Assembly (NCBI RefSeq): GCF_027924965.1
Contig: NZ_AP027056.1
Coordinates: forward strand, 1-64,000
Direction: 5' to 3'
Origin: Limnohabitans sp. TEGF004
Lineage (GTDB): Bacteria; Pseudomonadota; Gammaproteobacteria; Burkholderiales; Burkholderiaceae_C
DNA length: 64,000 bases
Below, one piece after another: positions 13,018 to 22,479 of this stretch. The position numbers and the translations under genes were made by a program. Positions within the stretch are counted from its first letter, which is position 1. Each line of letters begins with the position of its first letter. The notes beneath the pieces were generated by a model. The model was not told the DNA's origin. It saw only the letters and a program-made list of their open reading frames with translations, and searched no databases.

Positions 13018-13815
13018 ATGGCCAAAATCTTTTGCGTTGCCAATCAAAAAGGTGGCGTTGGCAAGACCACCACCACCGTCAATTTGGCGGCAGGCTTGGC
13101 ATTCGTCGGGCAGCGCGTGTTGATGGTTGACCTCGACCCACAGGGCAATGCCACCATGAGCTCCGGCGTGGATAAGCGGGAGATGGAGTTGTCGGTGTAC
13201 GACGTGTTGTTGGAAGAAGCCAGCGTGGCCGAAGCCCGCATTCGCAGCAACTGGGGCACCGATGGCGTGCGCAGCAAAATCCCAACCTACGATGTCCTGG
13301 GCGCTAACCGTGACTTGGCGGGTGCCGAAGTTGAGCTGGTGTCGTTGGAGCGTCGCGAGAACCGCCTCAAACAAGCCTTGGCCGCTGTGGATTCTGAATA
13401 CGACTTTATTCTTATCGACTGCCCGCCCTCGTTGTCCATGCTGACACTCAATGGCTTGTGCTCTGCGCACGGTGTCATCGTGCCCATGCAGTGCGAATAC
13501 TTCGCTCTGGAAGGGCTGACCGACTTGGTCAACACCATCAAACAGGTGCACGCCAACCTCAACCGCGACCTCAAAATCATTGGCCTCTTGCGCGTCATGT
13601 TTGACCCACGCATCACCTTGCAACAGCAGGTGAGTGACCAACTCAAAGACCACTTTGGTGACAAAGTGTTCAGCGCCGTCATCCCGCGCAATGTGCGCTT
13701 GGCCGAGGCGCCCAGTTACGGTTTGCCTGGCGTGGTGTTTGACCCGTCGGCCAAAGGCAGCCACGCGTTTGTCGACTTTGCGCAAGAGATGGTCGAACGC
13801 GTCAAATCGTTTTAA
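13018..13815 (+). CDS. parA: chromosome partitioning ATPase ParA (Soj)
   Basis: ParA is a deviant Walker ATPase that forms nucleoid gradients and moves ParB-parS complexes. The 265-residue protein has the Walker A variant KGGVGKTTTTVNLAA at residues 11-25, the LDPQGN switch, and DCPPSLSMLTLNGL. It has no N-terminal DNA-binding domain, so it is the chromosomal (Soj) type. It is followed by a small hydrolase gene and then parB; the parS sites are just upstream. Confidence 0.95.
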   Translation: MAKIFCVANQKGGVGKTTTTVNLAAGLAFVGQRVLMVDLDPQGNATMSSGVDKREMELSVYDVLLEEASVAEARIRSNWGTDGVRSKIPTYDVLGANRDLAGAEVELVSLERRENRLKQALAAVDSEYDFILIDCPPSLSMLTLNGLCSAHGVIVPMQCEYFALEGLTDLVNTIKQVHANLNRDLKIIGLLRVMFDPRITLQQQVSDQLKDHFGDKVFSAVIPRNVRLAEAPSYGLPGVVFDPSAKGSHAFVDFAQEMVERVKSF

Positions 13816-13822
13816 GCCCCGC

Positions 13823-14374
13823 GTGACAACCCCCGTACTCATCCTGCCCGGCTGGCACAACAGCGGCCCTAGCCATTGGCAAAGTCTGTGGCAAAACGCG
13901 CACGGCTACATCCGTGTCGAACAACACAGCTGGGATTGGCCCTTGCGTGGCGACTGGATGATTCAGCTCGAAGAAGCCGTGCTGGCCAACCCCAACGCCG
14001 TGTTGGTGGCCCACAGCCTGGGCTGCGTGTTGGTGGCGGCGTGGGCGTCACACTCGTTGATTGCCCACCAAGTCAAAGGCGCGTTGTTGGTTGCGCCCGC
14101 TGATACTGAGCGTCCCGAGATGCAACAAATGCTGCACAGTTGGAGCCCCATCGTGCGCGAGCGCATGCCGTTTCCATCGGTCGTGGCGACCAGTCGCAAC
14201 GACCCGTATTGCAGCTTCATGCGCGCCAGTGCCTTGGCCCATGCGTGGGGTTCGCGTTTGGTCGATTGCGGCATGAGCGGTCACATCAATGCCGAATCTA
14301 ACCTGGGCGATTGGCCCGAAGGCTTTGCCCTGTTGCAAGATTTACTGAAAGAAGAAGTACCCCATGGTCACTAA
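13823..14374 (+). CDS. RBBP9/YdeN family alpha/beta hydrolase
   Basis: This small serine hydrolase has about 183 residues. I chose the GTG at 13823 because the protein then begins VTTPVLILPGWHNSGPSHWQ, the normal start of this family; the longer open frame runs into parA. The nucleophile elbow is VAHSLGC, with Ser as nucleophile. The GHIN near the C-terminus supplies the catalytic His, and an Asp is likely in the SRNDPY loop. The substrate is unknown. It is tucked between parA and parB and overlaps parB by 11 bases, so it is expressed with them, although it has no known role in segregation. Confidence 0.85.
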   Translation: MTTPVLILPGWHNSGPSHWQSLWQNAHGYIRVEQHSWDWPLRGDWMIQLEEAVLANPNAVLVAHSLGCVLVAAWASHSLIAHQVKGALLVAPADTERPEMQQMLHSWSPIVRERMPFPSVVATSRNDPYCSFMRASALAHAWGSRLVDCGMSGHINAESNLGDWPEGFALLQDLLKEEVPHGH

Positions 14375-15284
14375 AAAAACCAAAGGCTTAGGCCGCGGCC
14401 TCGAAGCCTTGCTCGGCCCCAAAGTCGACGACAGCGTTGCCGCACAAATCGCCGCCGCCGACGGCTTGCCCAATACCTTGCCCTTGAGCCAAATGGTGCC
14501 CGGCATGTACCAGCCACGCACGCGCATGGACGAGGGCGCTTTGTATGAGCTGGCTGAAAGCATCAAAGCTCAAGGCATCATGCAGCCCATCCTTGTGCGG
14601 CAGTTGAACGATGGTCCCAACGCAGGCAAATACGAAATCATCGCGGGTGAACGCCGCAGCCGTGCGGCCAAGTTAGCAGGCCTAGACACCGTGCCCGTGC
14701 TCGTGCGCAACGTGCCCAACGAAGCTGCCGCCGCCATGGCGCTGATCGAAAACATCCAGCGCGAAGACCTCAACCCGCTCGAAGAAGCACAAGGCTTGCA
14801 ACGCCTCATCAAAGAGTTTGGCCTCACGCACGAACTGGCAGCGCAAGCGGTGGGCCGCTCACGCAGCGCCGCCAGCAACTTGTTGCGCTTACTCAACTTG
14901 GCCGAGCCCGTGCAGTCCATGCTCATGGCGGGCGACATCGATATGGGTCACGCCCGTGCGTTGTTGGCCTTGGACCGTGGCACGCAAATCACCGCGGCCA
15001 ATCAAATCAGCGCCAAAAAAATGTCGGTGCGCGAAGCCGAAAGCTTGGTCAAAAAACTCAGTGCCGAATTCAACCTCGTGCCGCAAAAACCCAAGAGTGA
15101 AAAATCACGCGACATCAAACGCGTCGAAGAAGAACTTTCTGATCTGCTCACCGCACAAGTTGAAGTGCGCGTCAAAAAACGCGTCAAGCGTCATGGCAGA
15201 GTGGAAGAAATGGGTGAGTTGGCAATTCAATTCGGCTCCATCGACGAACTCAACGGCCTCATCGACAAACTTCGCAAACCTTAA
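14364..15284 (+). CDS. parB: chromosome partitioning protein ParB
   Basis: ParB is a parS-binding CTPase that loads SMC and is moved by ParA. The 306-residue product begins with the KGLGRGLEALLG box, which binds ParA. The CTP-binding domain has the GERRSRAA and ENIQREDLNP motifs. The helix-turn-helix domain (LTHELAAQAVGRSRSAASNLLRLL) and the C-terminal dimer domain follow. The start overlaps the hydrolase gene by 11 bases. The three parS-like sites upstream in this window are its expected targets. Confidence 0.95.
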   Translation: MVTKKTKGLGRGLEALLGPKVDDSVAAQIAAADGLPNTLPLSQMVPGMYQPRTRMDEGALYELAESIKAQGIMQPILVRQLNDGPNAGKYEIIAGERRSRAAKLAGLDTVPVLVRNVPNEAAAAMALIENIQREDLNPLEEAQGLQRLIKEFGLTHELAAQAVGRSRSAASNLLRLLNLAEPVQSMLMAGDIDMGHARALLALDRGTQITAANQISAKKMSVREAESLVKKLSAEFNLVPQKPKSEKSRDIKRVEEELSDLLTAQVEVRVKKRVKRHGRVEEMGELAIQFGSIDELNGLIDKLRKP

Positions 15285-15289
15285 AACGG

Positions 15290-17044
15290 ATGCTTCAAAC
15301 GCTGCACAACCTCTTCTTGCCAAAAGCCTTTTTAAAAGGCTCTCCGCTCGAACGCCGTCGCAGCTTGTTGACGTATATGTTGCTCTTGGTGGGCGCTTGC
15401 TCACTGCCGTTTTACTTCATTTACCAACCCGATTACGACCATGTCGCCAACTTGGTGGGCACGGTTGGTTACTGGGGTTTGCTGGCGTTGCTCTTGGTGG
15501 GCTTGCCTTATTTGTGGATCGCCCACGGCACCTTGTTGTGGTCTATCGGTTATGTGGCCTATCTCGCGGCCATGACCGGCGGCATCAACTCGCCAGTCAT
15601 GGTGTGGATGACGGCTGCTGTGTTGCCCGCCATTTTGTTGCTTGACCGAACGGCCGCTTTGTTTTGGGTCGTCAGCGTTTTTGTTGCCAATTTGTTGTTG
15701 TTGCTCATCAGCCAGCATGGCGTGGTCAACAGCGACATCAACATGGCCAACGACGTCATGGCTTGGACGGTGGCCAGCAAATTTTTGGTCTTGGGCTTAG
15801 CGATGTTTGTGGTGTTTGTCACCGACCGCATGCACCGAAGCCAAGTGGCCGACATGGACCAAAGCAATGCCGAGCTAGAGCAAACACACCAAGCCCTCCT
15901 CCGCGCCCAAGCGCACAAAGATGAATTCATTGCCTCTGTGGGCCACGAATTGCGCACCCCCATGAATGCCATTTTGGGTCTCAACGGCATCTTGCGTACC
16001 GAGTTGGCGGCGCGCACGGAAGACGCTGAAGTGGTGGACCACATTCGCCGCTCCACCGAGCAACTGCTGCAAGTCGTCAACGACATTTTGGATTTTTCAC
16101 AACTCCAAGCCGGTCGACTGGCCTTGCACGAAGAAGAGTTTGGTTTGCGCGAAACCTTGGCCGAGCTACTGGTCTCTTACGAGGCCAAAGCACAAGTCAA
16201 AGGTCTGACGCTGAAGTTAGAGGCCAGTGCCGTGCACAACATGTGGGTCAAGGGTGACCGTCGTCGCCTGATTCAGGTGCTGCGCTACTTGCTCGACAAC
16301 GCCTTCAAGTTCACATCCACGGGAGACATCCATGTGCGCGCCCAGGGCGTGGGTGGTGGCGTGTTGTTTGAGGTGCAAGACTCGGGCATTGGCATTGCCG
16401 CCGATCGACAAAAACAAATCTTCAACGGCTTTGAACACGCCGACGTGCAAACCAACCGCCAATACGGCGGCACAGGTTTGGGCTTGTCCATCTGTGAACG
16501 CTTAGTCAGCTTGCAAGGCGGCACCATTGGCGTGAGCAGCGTGCAAGGGCAGGGCGCACGTTTTTGGTTTCAGCTGCCCTTGCGTAGCGTGGCAGTTCGG
16601 GAGGCCAAAGCGGCCGCAGAAATGGCCCGCATGCTGGTCGACAAAGCGTTGCAAATTTTGCTCGTCGATGACAACGCGGTGAACCTGTTGGTCGCGCGCA
16701 TGATGCTGAAAAAATGTTTTCCCAAAGCCGACATTGTGGAAGCTAGCAGCGGCCCCATCGCACTCGAAAAACTACGCACCCAATCCTTTGATCTGGTCTT
16801 GATGGACATGGTCATGCCCGACATGGATGGCATGCAAGCCACCCAAGCCTTGCGCCATAACTTCCCTGCGCCGGTGTGCCACATGCCAGTCCTGGCCCTC
16901 ACCGCCAGTGCCAACCCCGTCGATCAAGACCGTTGCCTCGCTTCTGGGATGAACGATGTGTTGCACAAACCTTTGGATGAGCAGCAGCTGATTTCTAAAA
17001 TTTCAAACGCATTGGCTGTGCATGCCGCGAGAGCGCTCACATGA
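15290..17044 (+). CDS. hybrid sensor histidine kinase/response regulator
   Basis: This membrane sensor kinase has 584 residues. The first 180 residues or so hold about five to six hydrophobic segments and no large periplasmic domain. A short coiled linker leads to the HisKA domain, with the phospho-accepting His at 219 in GHELRTPMN. A HATPase domain follows, with GGTGLGLSI near residue 395. The receiver domain has the phospho-acceptor Asp at 506 in VLMDMVMPDMDG. It starts five bases after parB and overlaps the next kinase gene by four bases (ATGA). No HPt protein or DNA-binding partner is adjacent, and the signal is unknown. Confidence 0.9.
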   Translation: MLQTLHNLFLPKAFLKGSPLERRRSLLTYMLLLVGACSLPFYFIYQPDYDHVANLVGTVGYWGLLALLLVGLPYLWIAHGTLLWSIGYVAYLAAMTGGINSPVMVWMTAAVLPAILLLDRTAALFWVVSVFVANLLLLLISQHGVVNSDINMANDVMAWTVASKFLVLGLAMFVVFVTDRMHRSQVADMDQSNAELEQTHQALLRAQAHKDEFIASVGHELRTPMNAILGLNGILRTELAARTEDAEVVDHIRRSTEQLLQVVNDILDFSQLQAGRLALHEEEFGLRETLAELLVSYEAKAQVKGLTLKLEASAVHNMWVKGDRRRLIQVLRYLLDNAFKFTSTGDIHVRAQGVGGGVLFEVQDSGIGIAADRQKQIFNGFEHADVQTNRQYGGTGLGLSICERLVSLQGGTIGVSSVQGQGARFWFQLPLRSVAVREAKAAAEMARMLVDKALQILLVDDNAVNLLVARMMLKKCFPKADIVEASSGPIALEKLRTQSFDLVLMDMVMPDMDGMQATQALRHNFPAPVCHMPVLALTASANPVDQDRCLASGMNDVLHKPLDEQQLISKISNALAVHAARALT

Positions 17045-18804
17045 AGCCCAGCATGTTCGATCAATTCACCGCATGGGCTGTTCCGCGTTTGCCCCAGCGC
17101 TTTCGGGAAGGGCGCTTGCCGTACCTCTTCTTTGTCGCTTGGTTGTTGATCTTTGTCATGGTCATCTTGGCCATCATCACCCCCTATCCCAATGGCGTGC
17201 CTGTGCCCCTTGTGTTTGCGGCGGTGGTGTTTGTGTTGGTGGTTTTATTCACCGTGGGTCTACCTTTGCAATGGGCGGTCAACATCGGCCTACTTGCTGC
17301 TTTGTTGCAAGTCAGCTATGCCGCGTGGATGTCAGGGGGCATCTTCTCGCCGCGCATGGCGTGGATGACCGCCATTCCGTTGGTGCCGTTCTACGCCGTC
17401 AGCCGTTTCTCGGGGTTGGTGTGGTTGATCATTGTGTTGCTTGATGAAGCGGCCATGACCTACGTCACCTGGCAAGCATGGTTGCCCGACAACCCCACGC
17501 TGGGCATTGCGCAAGTCATGTCCTCGTTCGCCACGTACACCGTGGTCACGCTGATCGTCATCACCGTTCCATTTTTGTATGACAGCTTGTTTCGTCGCGC
17601 CTACGCGGCCAGCTTGCAGCGCAATTTGGAACTTGAAGAAAAGCGCAAAGAGCTGCTGCGCACCGCTGCCTTGCGCGAGCAGTTCATCGCCACCGTCAGC
17701 CACGAATTGCGCACACCCATGAACGCGATTTTGGGCTTCAACAACATGCTGCTCGCCCGCGTGTCTGGCAACCCGCAAGCGCTCAAAATTTTGAACCACA
17801 CACGCCAGTCTGCTGACCACTTGCTCACCGTCATCAACGACGTGCTCGACTACTCGCAGCTGCAAGCGGGCAAGATCAACGTGCAATACGAAACCTTTGC
17901 GCTGCGCGACACCGTGCACACCGCGTTTGATTTGTTTGCCCAACGCGTCGAGAGCATGCACCTGCAATACACCTGCACCATCGACGCCAACGTGCCGCAC
18001 TGGGTGCGCGCCGATCGCCATCGCTTGATGCAAATTTTGGTCAACCTCTTGGGCAACGCCATCAAGTTCACCCACCAAGGTCACGTCACCTTGCACGTGC
18101 GCCAAGAGCCTTTGTGTGTGCGCTTCTCGGTGCGCGACAGTGGCATTGGCATTCCTGAAGCGCAGCAGCCCAAAATTTTCCAACGCTTTGTGCAGGCTGA
18201 AGACGACATTCAGTCGCGCTATGGTGGCAACGGTTTGGGCTTGTCCATCACCCAACGCTTGGTCGAGTTGATGGGGGGCCACATCGGCTTTGAAAGCAAA
18301 CCGAGTGCGGGCTCTTTGTTTTGGTTTACCTTGCCGTTGGTCGAGGTGGCTGCGCCACAGGTCGAAGTGCCCAAGGTCAAAACCCCTGCCACGTCTAGCG
18401 AAGCAGCGCAGCGGTTTTTAGTGGTCGACGACCATCCGATTAACCGCTTGCTTGTGCGCCAAATTCTCAAAAACAATTGGAAAAACTGTGAGATTGTTGA
18501 AGCCGACAACGGCCTCAAAGCACTAGAAGCGCTGCGTCAACACCCCTTCGATGTGGTCCTCATGGACATGGTCATGCCTGAGATGGATGGCATCGAAGCC
18601 ACCACGGCCTTGCGTCAAACCTTGAGCGCGCCTGCGTGCGACACCCCCGTCTTGGGCCTCACCGCCAACGTCAACCCACAAGACCTAGAGCGCTTTTCTG
18701 CGGCGGGCGTGAACGCCGTGGTGCTCAAACCCTTCGATGCCGTCAAAGTCTGCGCCCAAGTGGCGCAGATGCTCACAGAGAAAAAATCTTCCCTGGGTTC
18801 ATGA
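17041..18804 (+). CDS. hybrid sensor histidine kinase/response regulator (tandem paralog)
   Basis: The 587-residue product has the same plan as the preceding gene: an N-terminal multi-helix membrane region including GGIFSPRMAWMTA, HisKA with His221 (SHELRTPMN), HATPase (GGNGLGLSI), and a receiver with Asp509 (VLMDMVMPEMDG). The two kinases clearly arose by duplication and may form mixed dimers or exchange phosphate. The 3' end overlaps the convergent D-lactate dehydrogenase gene by 32 bases. The signal and output are unknown; neither receiver is followed by an output domain. Confidence 0.9.
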   Translation: MKPSMFDQFTAWAVPRLPQRFREGRLPYLFFVAWLLIFVMVILAIITPYPNGVPVPLVFAAVVFVLVVLFTVGLPLQWAVNIGLLAALLQVSYAAWMSGGIFSPRMAWMTAIPLVPFYAVSRFSGLVWLIIVLLDEAAMTYVTWQAWLPDNPTLGIAQVMSSFATYTVVTLIVITVPFLYDSLFRRAYAASLQRNLELEEKRKELLRTAALREQFIATVSHELRTPMNAILGFNNMLLARVSGNPQALKILNHTRQSADHLLTVINDVLDYSQLQAGKINVQYETFALRDTVHTAFDLFAQRVESMHLQYTCTIDANVPHWVRADRHRLMQILVNLLGNAIKFTHQGHVTLHVRQEPLCVRFSVRDSGIGIPEAQQPKIFQRFVQAEDDIQSRYGGNGLGLSITQRLVELMGGHIGFESKPSAGSLFWFTLPLVEVAAPQVEVPKVKTPATSSEAAQRFLVVDDHPINRLLVRQILKNNWKNCEIVEADNGLKALEALRQHPFDVVLMDMVMPEMDGIEATTALRQTLSAPACDTPVLGLTANVNPQDLERFSAAGVNAVVLKPFDAVKVCAQVAQMLTEKKSSLGS

Positions 18805-20200
18805 TGTTGTCTGGGTCTAAGGCCCGCTTGATGGTGCGCATCATGTCCACCGCGCCTTCGCCTGTTTCGGCACGCAAGAAATCCATCTTGTGCAAGCCAA
18901 TGCCGTGTTCCCCGGTGCAAGTGCCGCCCAAGCTCAACGCGCGCGCCACCAACTTGTGGTTCAGGCTTTCTGCCAGCGCGTGTTCATCGGGGTTGTTCGG
19001 GTCAATCAAATACCCCACATGGAAGTTGCCATCGCCCACGTGGCCCACCAAGAAGTAGGGCAGGCCGGACGCATCGGCCTCGGCCAACGAATCCAACATG
19101 GCATCGGCCAAGCGGCTGATCGGCACACACGTGTCGGTGGTCACCGCGCGGCAACCAGGGCGGCTTTGAATTGCAGCAAAGTAGGCGTTGTGTCGCGCCG
19201 TCCACAAGCGCGTGCGCTCTTCGGGCGTGGTGGCCCATTCAAACGCCACACCGCCATGTTCGGCAGCAATCTCTTGCACCGTCTCGGCTTGCTCTTTCAC
19301 ACCGGCGGGTGAGCCGTGAAACTCCATCAGCAACAACGGTGTCTCAGCCAAATTCAACTTGGCGTACTGGTTCACGATCTTCACAGAACCACCATCTAAC
19401 AACTCCACACGCGCGATGGGCACACCCATTTGAATGGTGGTGATCGTCGTGTGCACGGCAGCCTCAATGCTGGGGAACGAGCACACCGCCGCCGACACCG
19501 CCTCGGGCAGTGGGTAAATGCGTAGCGTCATTTCGGTCATCACACCCAGCGTGCCTTCGCTGCCCACAAACAAGCGCGTCAAGTCGTAGCCCGCGGCCGA
19601 CTTCTTGGCGCGCGTGCCTGTGCGAATCACCTCGCCACTGGCGGTCACGACTTCCAGTGTCAACACGTTCTCGCGCATCGTGCCGTAGCGCACAGCGTTC
19701 GTCCCGCTCGCACGCGTGGCGCACATGCCGCCAATCGACGCATCCGCACCGGGGTCGATCGGAAAGAACAAACCTGTGCTCTTGATTTCTTCGTTCAACT
19801 GCTTGCGCGTCACGCCCGGTTGCACCGTCACCGTCAGGTCTTCGGCGTTGATGCTCAGCACCTGGTTCATGCGGCTCACATCCACGCTGATGCCGCCTTG
19901 CACCGCCAGCAAATGGCCTTCCAGCGACGAGCCCACACCAAACGGAATCACTGGCACTTTGTATTGCGCAGCTATCTTCACCGCGTCGGCCACATCTTGC
20001 GTGCTTTCGGCAAACACCACCGCAGCAGGCGGCGGCACGTGCGTGAAGGGCGACTCATCGCGCCCGTGCTGCTCACGCACCACCAACGCGGTTGAGCAGT
20101 TCGCCCCGAAACGCGCCTGCAAAGCGGCAATCATTTCAGCGGGCACCTCGCGTTGTGCCACGGCGGGCGTGAGGTGTTGGTGGTCGATGGGGGCGTTCAT
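18773..20200 (-). CDS. FAD-linked D-lactate dehydrogenase (cytochrome type)
   Basis: This is a VAO-family flavoenzyme that oxidises D-lactate or a related 2-hydroxy acid and passes electrons to the respiratory chain. The 475-residue protein has the FAD-binding VPVIPFGVGSSLEGH stretch and the GGMCATRASGTNAVRYGTMR region. The C-terminal end has GTCTGEHGIGLHKMDFL and a PDNIMNPGKI tail. SSLEGH at the FAD site is typical of the cytochrome-type D-LDH (LDHD/Dld1) branch rather than GlcD. The ATG at 20200 has a GGAG ribosome binding site; six upstream residues are unlikely. It could serve as GlcD with the distant GlcEF, but I judge that less likely. Confidence 0.85.
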   Translation of the reverse strand: MNAPIDHQHLTPAVAQREVPAEMIAALQARFGANCSTALVVREQHGRDESPFTHVPPPAAVVFAESTQDVADAVKIAAQYKVPVIPFGVGSSLEGHLLAVQGGISVDVSRMNQVLSINAEDLTVTVQPGVTRKQLNEEIKSTGLFFPIDPGADASIGGMCATRASGTNAVRYGTMRENVLTLEVVTASGEVIRTGTRAKKSAAGYDLTRLFVGSEGTLGVMTEMTLRIYPLPEAVSAAVCSFPSIEAAVHTTITTIQMGVPIARVELLDGGSVKIVNQYAKLNLAETPLLLMEFHGSPAGVKEQAETVQEIAAEHGGVAFEWATTPEERTRLWTARHNAYFAAIQSRPGCRAVTTDTCVPISRLADAMLDSLAEADASGLPYFLVGHVGDGNFHVGYLIDPNNPDEHALAESLNHKLVARALSLGGTCTGEHGIGLHKMDFLRAETGEGAVDMMRTIKRALDPDNIMNPGKIFSL

Positions 20201-20308
20201 GAGGTGTCTCCTAAGCAATGCCTCATTCTAAGAATGATGTTCCTGTCAGCCAGAGCACCCGTGTGACAGGCAAAATAAGCCAAAAACCAAACAACAGAGG
20301 CAAACCAC

Positions 20309-20872
20309 ATGGGCAACCGACTCTCACAAATCGCCACCCGCACTGGCGACGCTGGCACCACCGGCCTGGGCAACAACCAACGCGTCTCTAAAAACAGCTT
20401 GCGCGTGCACGCCATGGGCGAGGTGGATGAACTCAATTCCAACATCGGCGTTTTGTTGTGTGAAGACATGCCGCAAGACGTGCGCCACGTGCTGGTTGAG
20501 ATCCAGCACCAGCTGTTCAACCTCGGTGGCGAGCTGTCCATTCCTGGTTTTGAGTTGCTCAAAGAAGAAGCCGTGCAGGCCCTGGACACCGCGCTCGAAA
20601 CCTACAACGCCAAACTCCCCAAGCTCGAAGAATTCATCTTGCCCGCAGGCACACGCGGCGCCTCATTGGCCCATGTGTGTCGCACCGTGGCACGTCGTGC
20701 CGAGCGTGCGGTCGTGGCCCTCGGCAACGAAGAAGCCATTCGCGAAGCTCCTCGCCAATACCTCAACCGCTTGAGCGATCTCATGTTTGTTTTGGCCCGC
20801 GTGCTCAACCGCATGAATGGCGGTGACGACGTGTATTGGAAAAGCGAACGAATGAAGCGCAACGACGCTTAA
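20309..20872 (+). CDS. cob(I)yrinic acid a,c-diamide adenosyltransferase (PduO type)
   Basis: This enzyme transfers the adenosyl group from ATP to cob(I)alamin. The 187-residue length and sequence are those of PduO/MMAB-type transferases: TRTGDAGTTGLGN near the N-terminus (ATP binding), VDELNS, and CRTVARRAERAV with NRLSDLMFVLAR near the C-terminus. It is transcribed divergently from the D-lactate dehydrogenase. The presence of B12-dependent MetH in the window fits a cell that uses cobalamin. Confidence 0.93.
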   Translation: MGNRLSQIATRTGDAGTTGLGNNQRVSKNSLRVHAMGEVDELNSNIGVLLCEDMPQDVRHVLVEIQHQLFNLGGELSIPGFELLKEEAVQALDTALETYNAKLPKLEEFILPAGTRGASLAHVCRTVARRAERAVVALGNEEAIREAPRQYLNRLSDLMFVLARVLNRMNGGDDVYWKSERMKRNDA

Positions 20873-20940
20873 AAAGTCGCACTCACTTTCATTGAAAGCA
20901 CCGGTCAAAACCTCCAAAAACCCCAATTAAATCAGGCTTA

Positions 20941-20958
20941 ATACGCCAATTGGCGTAT
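20941..20958. promoter_or_regulatory. 18-base perfect palindrome upstream of the OmpA-like gene
   Basis: ATACGCCAATTGGCGTAT reads the same on both strands. It lies about 130 bases before the OmpA-like start. Two smaller dyads follow, AGACAA...TTGTCT near 20980-20998 and TGGCG...CGCCA near 21002-21017. The arrangement suggests a transcription-factor operator, but no regulator can be named. Confidence 0.45.
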
Positions 20959-21088
20959 GTACGAAATCGGGAAAACCCCAGACAATCATTTTTGTCTATT
21001 TTGGCGTTTAAGCGCCAGTTTCTGTGGTTCTTCCGGTTTTTACGCTTGTGGTAAGCGCAACTGCCGAATTCAATTTTGGTGGTTTTCG

Positions 21089-22066
21089 ATGGTTTCAATT
21101 CTCAACCAACGCCCTGTGAGTTGGCACTTGGTAATTTTGGCGTTTGCAACAGCGGCGGTGTGCCTGCAAGCCCACGCGCAAACCGACAAAGACAAAGCGC
21201 CCAGCAAACCCAAATACGGCGTTAACAAACCCTTGGGCGAAACCTACGCCGCTGTCAACAGCGTTGCTGGCGAACAAACCCGCCTCGTTCTCTACCGCGC
21301 CCCCTTAGACACCCGCAAAGCCACAGACAAACCCGCCGACCAAGTGGGCGTTGTCTCGGTGTACCTGAACGACCGCTACCACGCCTCTTTGCAAAAAGAA
21401 GCCTTCTCCGTGGTTTGCCTCGTCGGTAAAAAGGCCGAGGTCCGCACCCGCTTTCTGCCTGACGTCACAGCCGACATCAACCCTGAGCTTGACACCCGTC
21501 ACACCGTGGCCATGAAAGGCGGCCAGTCCGTGTACTTGCGCGTGGCGGAAATGGCCGGTCAAAAAAGCCGCATCGACGTCGTCACCCCTCAAACCGCCGC
21601 TGCTGAGCTGGCCAATGCCAAACAACAAATGCACACCCTCAGCCGCGTGCCCGGCGTGCAGCCCTGCCGCGAAGCCGAAGACACCCGCATCGTGTTTGAT
21701 CCCAACGTCATCACCTTTGGCTCTGACGCCATCTTTGACCTCAAGAAAACTGAAATTCACGCCATCAGCGTAGAAGGCCGACAAGAGCTCAAAAACATCA
21801 TTCAAAAAATCAACGTCAAGTACAAAACCTTTGCTGATGTCAAAGTGCACGTCGTGGGATTTGCCGATGACGAGTCTGACGAAACCCTCAACCGCCGCAT
21901 TTCACAAGACCGCGCCAAAACCGTCCGCGCCTTCTTTAAGGCCCAAGGCCTGCGCACGACGGCCCTCACTTTTGAGGGCCGTGGCTCCGACGACAAGCAA
22001 AAAGCCCAGCTCTTTGGGCTCTCTCCTCGCCGCGTCGAAGTTGAAGTGGCAGTCGACATTCATTAA
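21089..22066 (+). CDS. OmpA-domain periplasmic/outer-membrane protein
   Basis: The 325-residue protein has a signal peptide (residues 1-30, ending AHAQ). A variable middle region follows, and the C-terminal OmpA-like domain binds peptidoglycan: it has VITFGSDAIFDLKK and the FADDESDETLNRRISQDRAKTV helix region. The ATG at 21089 gives a clean signal peptide, whereas the frame extends upstream without coding character. Family proteins anchor the envelope or assist outer-membrane complexes. A 5'-only paralog follows at 22198. The middle region (EQTRLVLYR...GVVSVYLNDRYHASLQ) is not part of a family I recognise. Confidence 0.8.
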   Translation: MVSILNQRPVSWHLVILAFATAAVCLQAHAQTDKDKAPSKPKYGVNKPLGETYAAVNSVAGEQTRLVLYRAPLDTRKATDKPADQVGVVSVYLNDRYHASLQKEAFSVVCLVGKKAEVRTRFLPDVTADINPELDTRHTVAMKGGQSVYLRVAEMAGQKSRIDVVTPQTAAAELANAKQQMHTLSRVPGVQPCREAEDTRIVFDPNVITFGSDAIFDLKKTEIHAISVEGRQELKNIIQKINVKYKTFADVKVHVVGFADDESDETLNRRISQDRAKTVRAFFKAQGLRTTALTFEGRGSDDKQKAQLFGLSPRRVEVEVAVDIH

Positions 22067-22197
22067 CAAGATTTAATACTTTGAGTCTCATTAAGTTGCA
22101 AAAATACCGGAACTGTTAACCCATTTCCGTAATTAGCAAAAAAATGTAGTGCAAAATAGCCTCATATTTTTGCAACAGCAACTTCAAAAGAGTACTT

Positions 22198-22479
22198 ATG
22201 AATTCGATTATTGCCCGCTTATTCAGCAGCTGCCGCGCTGCCGCCCTTGCAGCAGCCTTTGCGCTGTTGGGCGTGTGTGCGGCTCACGCACAAGTCGCCC
22301 CCACCAGCGCCTACGCTGACCCTGAAACCGCAGGCAGCGTCACCGAGCCTCAGGGCGAAGGCTATGTGGCGCCACAAAAACTCAACCCAAAACTCGCCCG
22401 CGTCACCCTGTACCGTCCAGCCCAAGGCTTTGCGCCAGGCGTGGCCCACCTCGAAGTCAACGGCCACTACCTCTATTAA
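22198..22479 (+). pseudogene. 5' remnant of a second OmpA-like protein, cut by the insertion
   Basis: The open frame codes for a signal peptide (ending AHAQ) and about 60 further residues resembling the middle region of the preceding OmpA-domain protein: ARVTLYRPAQGF...HLEVNGHY here against TRLVLYRAP...SVYLNDRYHA there. It stops at a TAA (22477-22479) that lies inside the left arm of the 478-base inverted repeat. The OmpA domain is missing. I infer that the insertion removed the 3' end of a longer gene; no continuation is found beyond the right end of the insertion. Confidence 0.75.

Noticed and set aside
12562..13860. 432-codon minus-strand frame across LysE and parA
   Set aside because: Shadow of two well-supported genes; no domain pattern.
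17332..18282. 316-codon minus-strand frame within the second hybrid kinase
   Set aside because: Shadow of the kinase gene; no recognisable motifs.
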